From assembly GCA_028718045.1 (NCBI GenBank), contig JAQUMQ010000046.1:1-8950 (forward strand): a stretch of 8,950 nt of DNA, given 5' to 3'. Origin of the DNA: Actinomycetota bacterium. Its GTDB lineage: Bacteria; Actinomycetota; Humimicrobiia; Humimicrobiales; Humimicrobiaceae. The notes beneath the pieces are model-generated. The model saw nothing but the letters and a program-made list of their open reading frames with translations, was not told the origin of the DNA and did no database searches. Shown one piece after another: positions 6,989 through 8,950 of this stretch; positions within the stretch are counted from its first letter, which is position 1; each line of letters opens with the position of its first letter. The position numbers were made by a program, and so were the translations under genes.

Positions 6989-8008
6989 CTATATAAATTC
7001 ATTTACTTTTATTTTTAAAGAAAATTCAATTTCCGAACTTCCTCTTATTTTCAATCCTTTATTTTTGTTTATCGTATTATTTAACCCCATTATATTTGTG
7101 CTGAATGGCTCAAGCCCAAATACTCTTGACATCTTATACCAGGGATAACCGGTACTCTTGTTAAACTCTTGCCAATACCACAGACAAGGCATTATTTTTT
7201 TATCCCACTCGATTTTTATTCCCAATTTCTTTTTTTCATTTATGATTTCATATTCACCCTTGGCAATTTCATCGATATACAAGAATTTTGAGGTTTCCAA
7301 TTTTTCCGAAGGTATTATTGAAAGATCTGTTTCTTTTCCGTCATTCGTAGTCAAAATAGGCCACTTGTGCTTTTTATTAAGTTCGATATTTTCATCCGAT
7401 ACACCAGGCAGGTCATATGTCGTGAAACCGGAAGCATTTAAACTGATTTTACACCCCTCTTCAAGAAATGGAAATCCATATGAAAGATGATGTCCCCAAA
7501 TAGCATTTAAGTCGACTGAGCTTTTATTAAATACTTTCTCGTTAATTACAATCGAAGGACTGTTTCTTTCAAGTATGATATTTTTTTCCAATAAAAAAGG
7601 TGTCAATCTTGTATTTACAAAAAATTTTACCTCAATTTTGTCTATCGCATCTTCGATTATTTCGTAATTCCAAGGCAGCAAAGAAACCTCGTCATGCTGG
7701 CCAAACTCTGCTCCCGAAACATTACATGTTCCCCCGCCGTTCGGAAATATTTCTTGCCATCCTCCTTCATAAAAATCCATAAAGCGACCGCTTGATTGAT
7801 TTTTAGTCATAAAATATTTTTCGGGAGGCGAAAATTCGAATGGCGAAAGCCAAATAAAATCCATATCTTTTGGCTTATATAGAAATTCAAAAAAATCTGT
7901 TCCCTTCCCTGTAATTATTCCAACTCTTAGTAAGTCGTTTTCCAAAAAAATTACATCGACACCTTTGTACGAAATATTGTTTTTGATTCTACAACCATAA
8001 TTTCTCAT
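6989..8008 (-). CDS. Galactose-mutarotase-like protein (aldose 1-epimerase/DUF4432 type)
   Basis: The 339-residue protein resembles the aldose 1-epimerase-like, beta-sandwich mutarotase superfamily, whose members interconvert alpha and beta sugar anomers or bind related carbohydrates. Seen in order from ATG 8008: MRNYGCRI (1-8), KGTDFFEFLYKP (35-46), GGWQEIFPNGGG (82-93), EFGQHDEVSLLPW (101-113), WGHHLSYG (171-178) and GLEPFST (298-304). H105, H173/H174 and E300 are candidates for the catalytic His/Glu set. The upstream in-frame TTG at 8038 would add ten residues; ATG is preferred because the protein then begins directly with the NYGCRI segment that I associate with the family start, although neither start has a good ribosome binding site. 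It lies between the isomerase-like and binding-protein genes, fitting cytoplasmic monosaccharide processing. There is no signal peptide. Exact substrate and activity are unknown. Confidence 0.78.
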   Translation of the reverse strand: MRNYGCRIKNNISYKGVDVIFLENDLLRVGIITGKGTDFFEFLYKPKDMDFIWLSPFEFSPPEKYFMTKNQSSGRFMDFYEGGWQEIFPNGGGTCNVSGAEFGQHDEVSLLPWNYEIIEDAIDKIEVKFFVNTRLTPFLLEKNIILERNSPSIVINEKVFNKSSVDLNAIWGHHLSYGFPFLEEGCKISLNASGFTTYDLPGVSDENIELNKKHKWPILTTNDGKETDLSIIPSEKLETSKFLYIDEIAKGEYEIINEKKKLGIKIEWDKKIMPCLWYWQEFNKSTGYPWYKMSRVFGLEPFSTNIMGLNNTINKNKGLKIRGSSEIEFSLKIKVNEFI

Positions 8009-8087
8009 TGTTTTATTTTTCGTCTCTTTAAAATTCAAGCTTCTTGAAAATTATTTGATAAACATGGCGTAAATAATATTTATTTAT

Positions 8088-8118
8088 TGCTTTAATAAAC
8101 CATCTGCTTTAAAAAACC
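8088..8118 (-). repeat. Tandem 14-nt imperfect repeat in the isomerase-mutarotase gap
   Basis: On the minus strand GGTTTTTTAAAGCA (8118-8105) and GGTTTATTAAAGCA (8101-8088) differ by one base and repeat with a 17-nt period. The rest of the 135-nt gap (8009-8143) shows no convincing terminator or promoter, so read-through from the isomerase-like gene is plausible. The repeats may be paired half-sites for a regulator or simple sequence duplication. Confidence 0.4.
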
Positions 8119-8143
8119 AGGGATATGTTGTTATTAATGAAAG

Positions 8144-8950
8144 TTAAATTAACAAATAATCCATTTTCATTATCTTTGCCAATCGAACACAAGTCTCGGA
8201 TACATCGCCATACGTTAAAGCAAAATGTTTTCCGCATCCAAATCTGCAAATATTTTCAAAATATTCCTCGACTGTCGTATTGTCGAGTTTGATGACCGCA
8301 AATGGTGAATGAATATCCAATAGCTTGTAATCTATCGCTGTTCCTCTTACTATCTTGAATTTATATTTTCCGTGCATCGCGCCAAGTGACAGCATGGTTA
8401 CTTTTCCTGGTTTTAAAACAAAATTAAATGCAAAACCTTTTCTTGTTTCGCCATTGGGTAGAGTATAAGTATCATACATCAAATTTCTTATAAATATTTC
8501 GTTTGGGTTTTTAGCAAGTATAGTTGATCCTACTCCGCTATGTCCGCCCATGAGTATGTTTTGTTTTTTGTCAAACGCCCAGTTTTCCCACTGCTGAACC
8601 TGAGATCCCGTTATCCTTCCCAGTATGAGCTGAGCTATAACATTTGACATATCGCCTTCGTCGGAGCACGCAAAACAATCATCCATCAATTTCGAAATCG
8701 TATAATAAGAAAGCACCCTAAAATCCATGAATTCATTACAGTTATTGGGGTCGACGGTTATGGTAAGACCGGATAAATTTTTATTTTTTATGAGCTTGAT
8801 AACGCCAAGATACATCCTGGCTTCGTCATACAGATCGATATAATCGGGTTCCGTAACTTTATATTTTTTCTGTATATTTTCGACTTCACGTTTGACTTCC
8901 AGATCCGATATATTTTTAATTTCTTTTACCACATCAGAAAAGTTAAACCA
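8144..8950 (-). CDS. L-fucose/L-arabinose isomerase family protein, C-terminal fragment
   Basis: The reading frame is open to the right edge (the edge codons read WFNFSD before the GTG at 8932), so that GTG is internal and the N-terminus lies outside the window; 268 codons are visible. Family members are usually about 450-600 residues and catalyse metal-dependent aldose-ketose isomerisation of L-fucose, L-arabinose or related sugars. Features counted from the GTG as residue 1: CFACSDEGDMSN (86-97) resembles the metal-site segment ACEGD of the family; MGGHSGVG (128-135) resembles the HCG segment; GFAFNFVLKPGKVTMLSLG (166-184) and KHFALTYGD (235-243) match the C-terminal domain. Only the family, not the substrate, can be named; some family members are uncharacterised. 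It is the first visible gene of the cluster and probably supplies the ketose-forming step. Confidence 0.85.
   Translation of the reverse strand, partial: WFNFSDVVKEIKNISDLEVKREVENIQKKYKVTEPDYIDLYDEARMYLGVIKLIKNKNLSGLTITVDPNNCNEFMDFRVLSYYTISKLMDDCFACSDEGDMSNVIAQLILGRITGSQVQQWENWAFDKKQNILMGGHSGVGSTILAKNPNEIFIRNLMYDTYTLPNGETRKGFAFNFVLKPGKVTMLSLGAMHGKYKFKIVRGTAIDYKLLDIHSPFAVIKLDNTTVEEYFENICRFGCGKHFALTYGDVSETCVRLAKIMKMDYLLI

Noticed and set aside
8930..8932. GTG as the start of a 262-residue isomerase-like protein
   Set aside because: The frame stays open to the window edge and the family is much longer, so the GTG is internal.
1..8950. CRISPR arrays, tRNA/rRNA genes, insertion sequences
   Set aside because: No regularly spaced repeats, tRNA-like folds, transposase frames or terminal repeats were seen.

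Overview
The window is an AT-rich stretch of bacterial DNA in which every supported gene lies on the minus strand, so transcription runs from high to low coordinates. In that order it encodes: the C-terminal part of an L-fucose/L-arabinose isomerase-like protein (cut by the right edge), a galactose-mutarotase-like (aldose 1-epimerase/DUF4432-type) protein, a lipoprotein sugar-binding protein, two CUT1-type sugar ABC permeases, a uroporphyrinogen-decarboxylase-like (UroD/MtaA superfamily) protein, a strong intrinsic terminator, and then a GH38 alpha-mannosidase-like protein whose C-terminus is cut by the left edge. No RNA gene, CRISPR array, transposase or phage gene was seen.

Low GC, strong GGAGGTG Shine-Dalgarno sites, sugar-isomerase/ABC/UroD gene content and an ETTAA-repeat linker behind the lipoprotein cysteine all suggest an anaerobic, saccharolytic bacterium. 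It could be Clostridia-like, spirochaete-like or an uncultivated anaerobic lineage. The sequence does not allow a firm assignment.

Layout: 8144-8950 isomerase fragment; 8009-8143 gap with a 17-nt-period imperfect repeat; 6989-8008 mutarotase-like gene; 6876-6988 gap with two near-identical ribosome binding sites, the first leading only to ATG-TAA; 5514-6875 binding protein; 5302-5513 gap with a long hairpin lacking a U-tract, a 12-bp palindrome and direct repeats; 4423-5301 MalF-like permease; 4278-4422 gap with a TTGACA hexamer beside an inverted repeat; 3450-4277 MalG-like permease; 2194-3438 UroD-like gene 11 nt later; 2064-2119 terminator; 1-1987 GH38 gene.

How the parts may work together (inference): the lipoprotein and two permeases import a sugar or oligosaccharide, powered by an ATPase encoded elsewhere. 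The GH38 enzyme, which has no signal peptide, would hydrolyse alpha-mannoside-type bonds in the cytoplasm. The mutarotase-like and isomerase-like proteins would process the released monosaccharide. The UroD-like protein keeps the His-X-Cys...Cys zinc motif of the corrinoid methyltransferases MtaA/MtbA. This makes methyl transfer, for example from an O-methylated sugar, a testable but unproven role.
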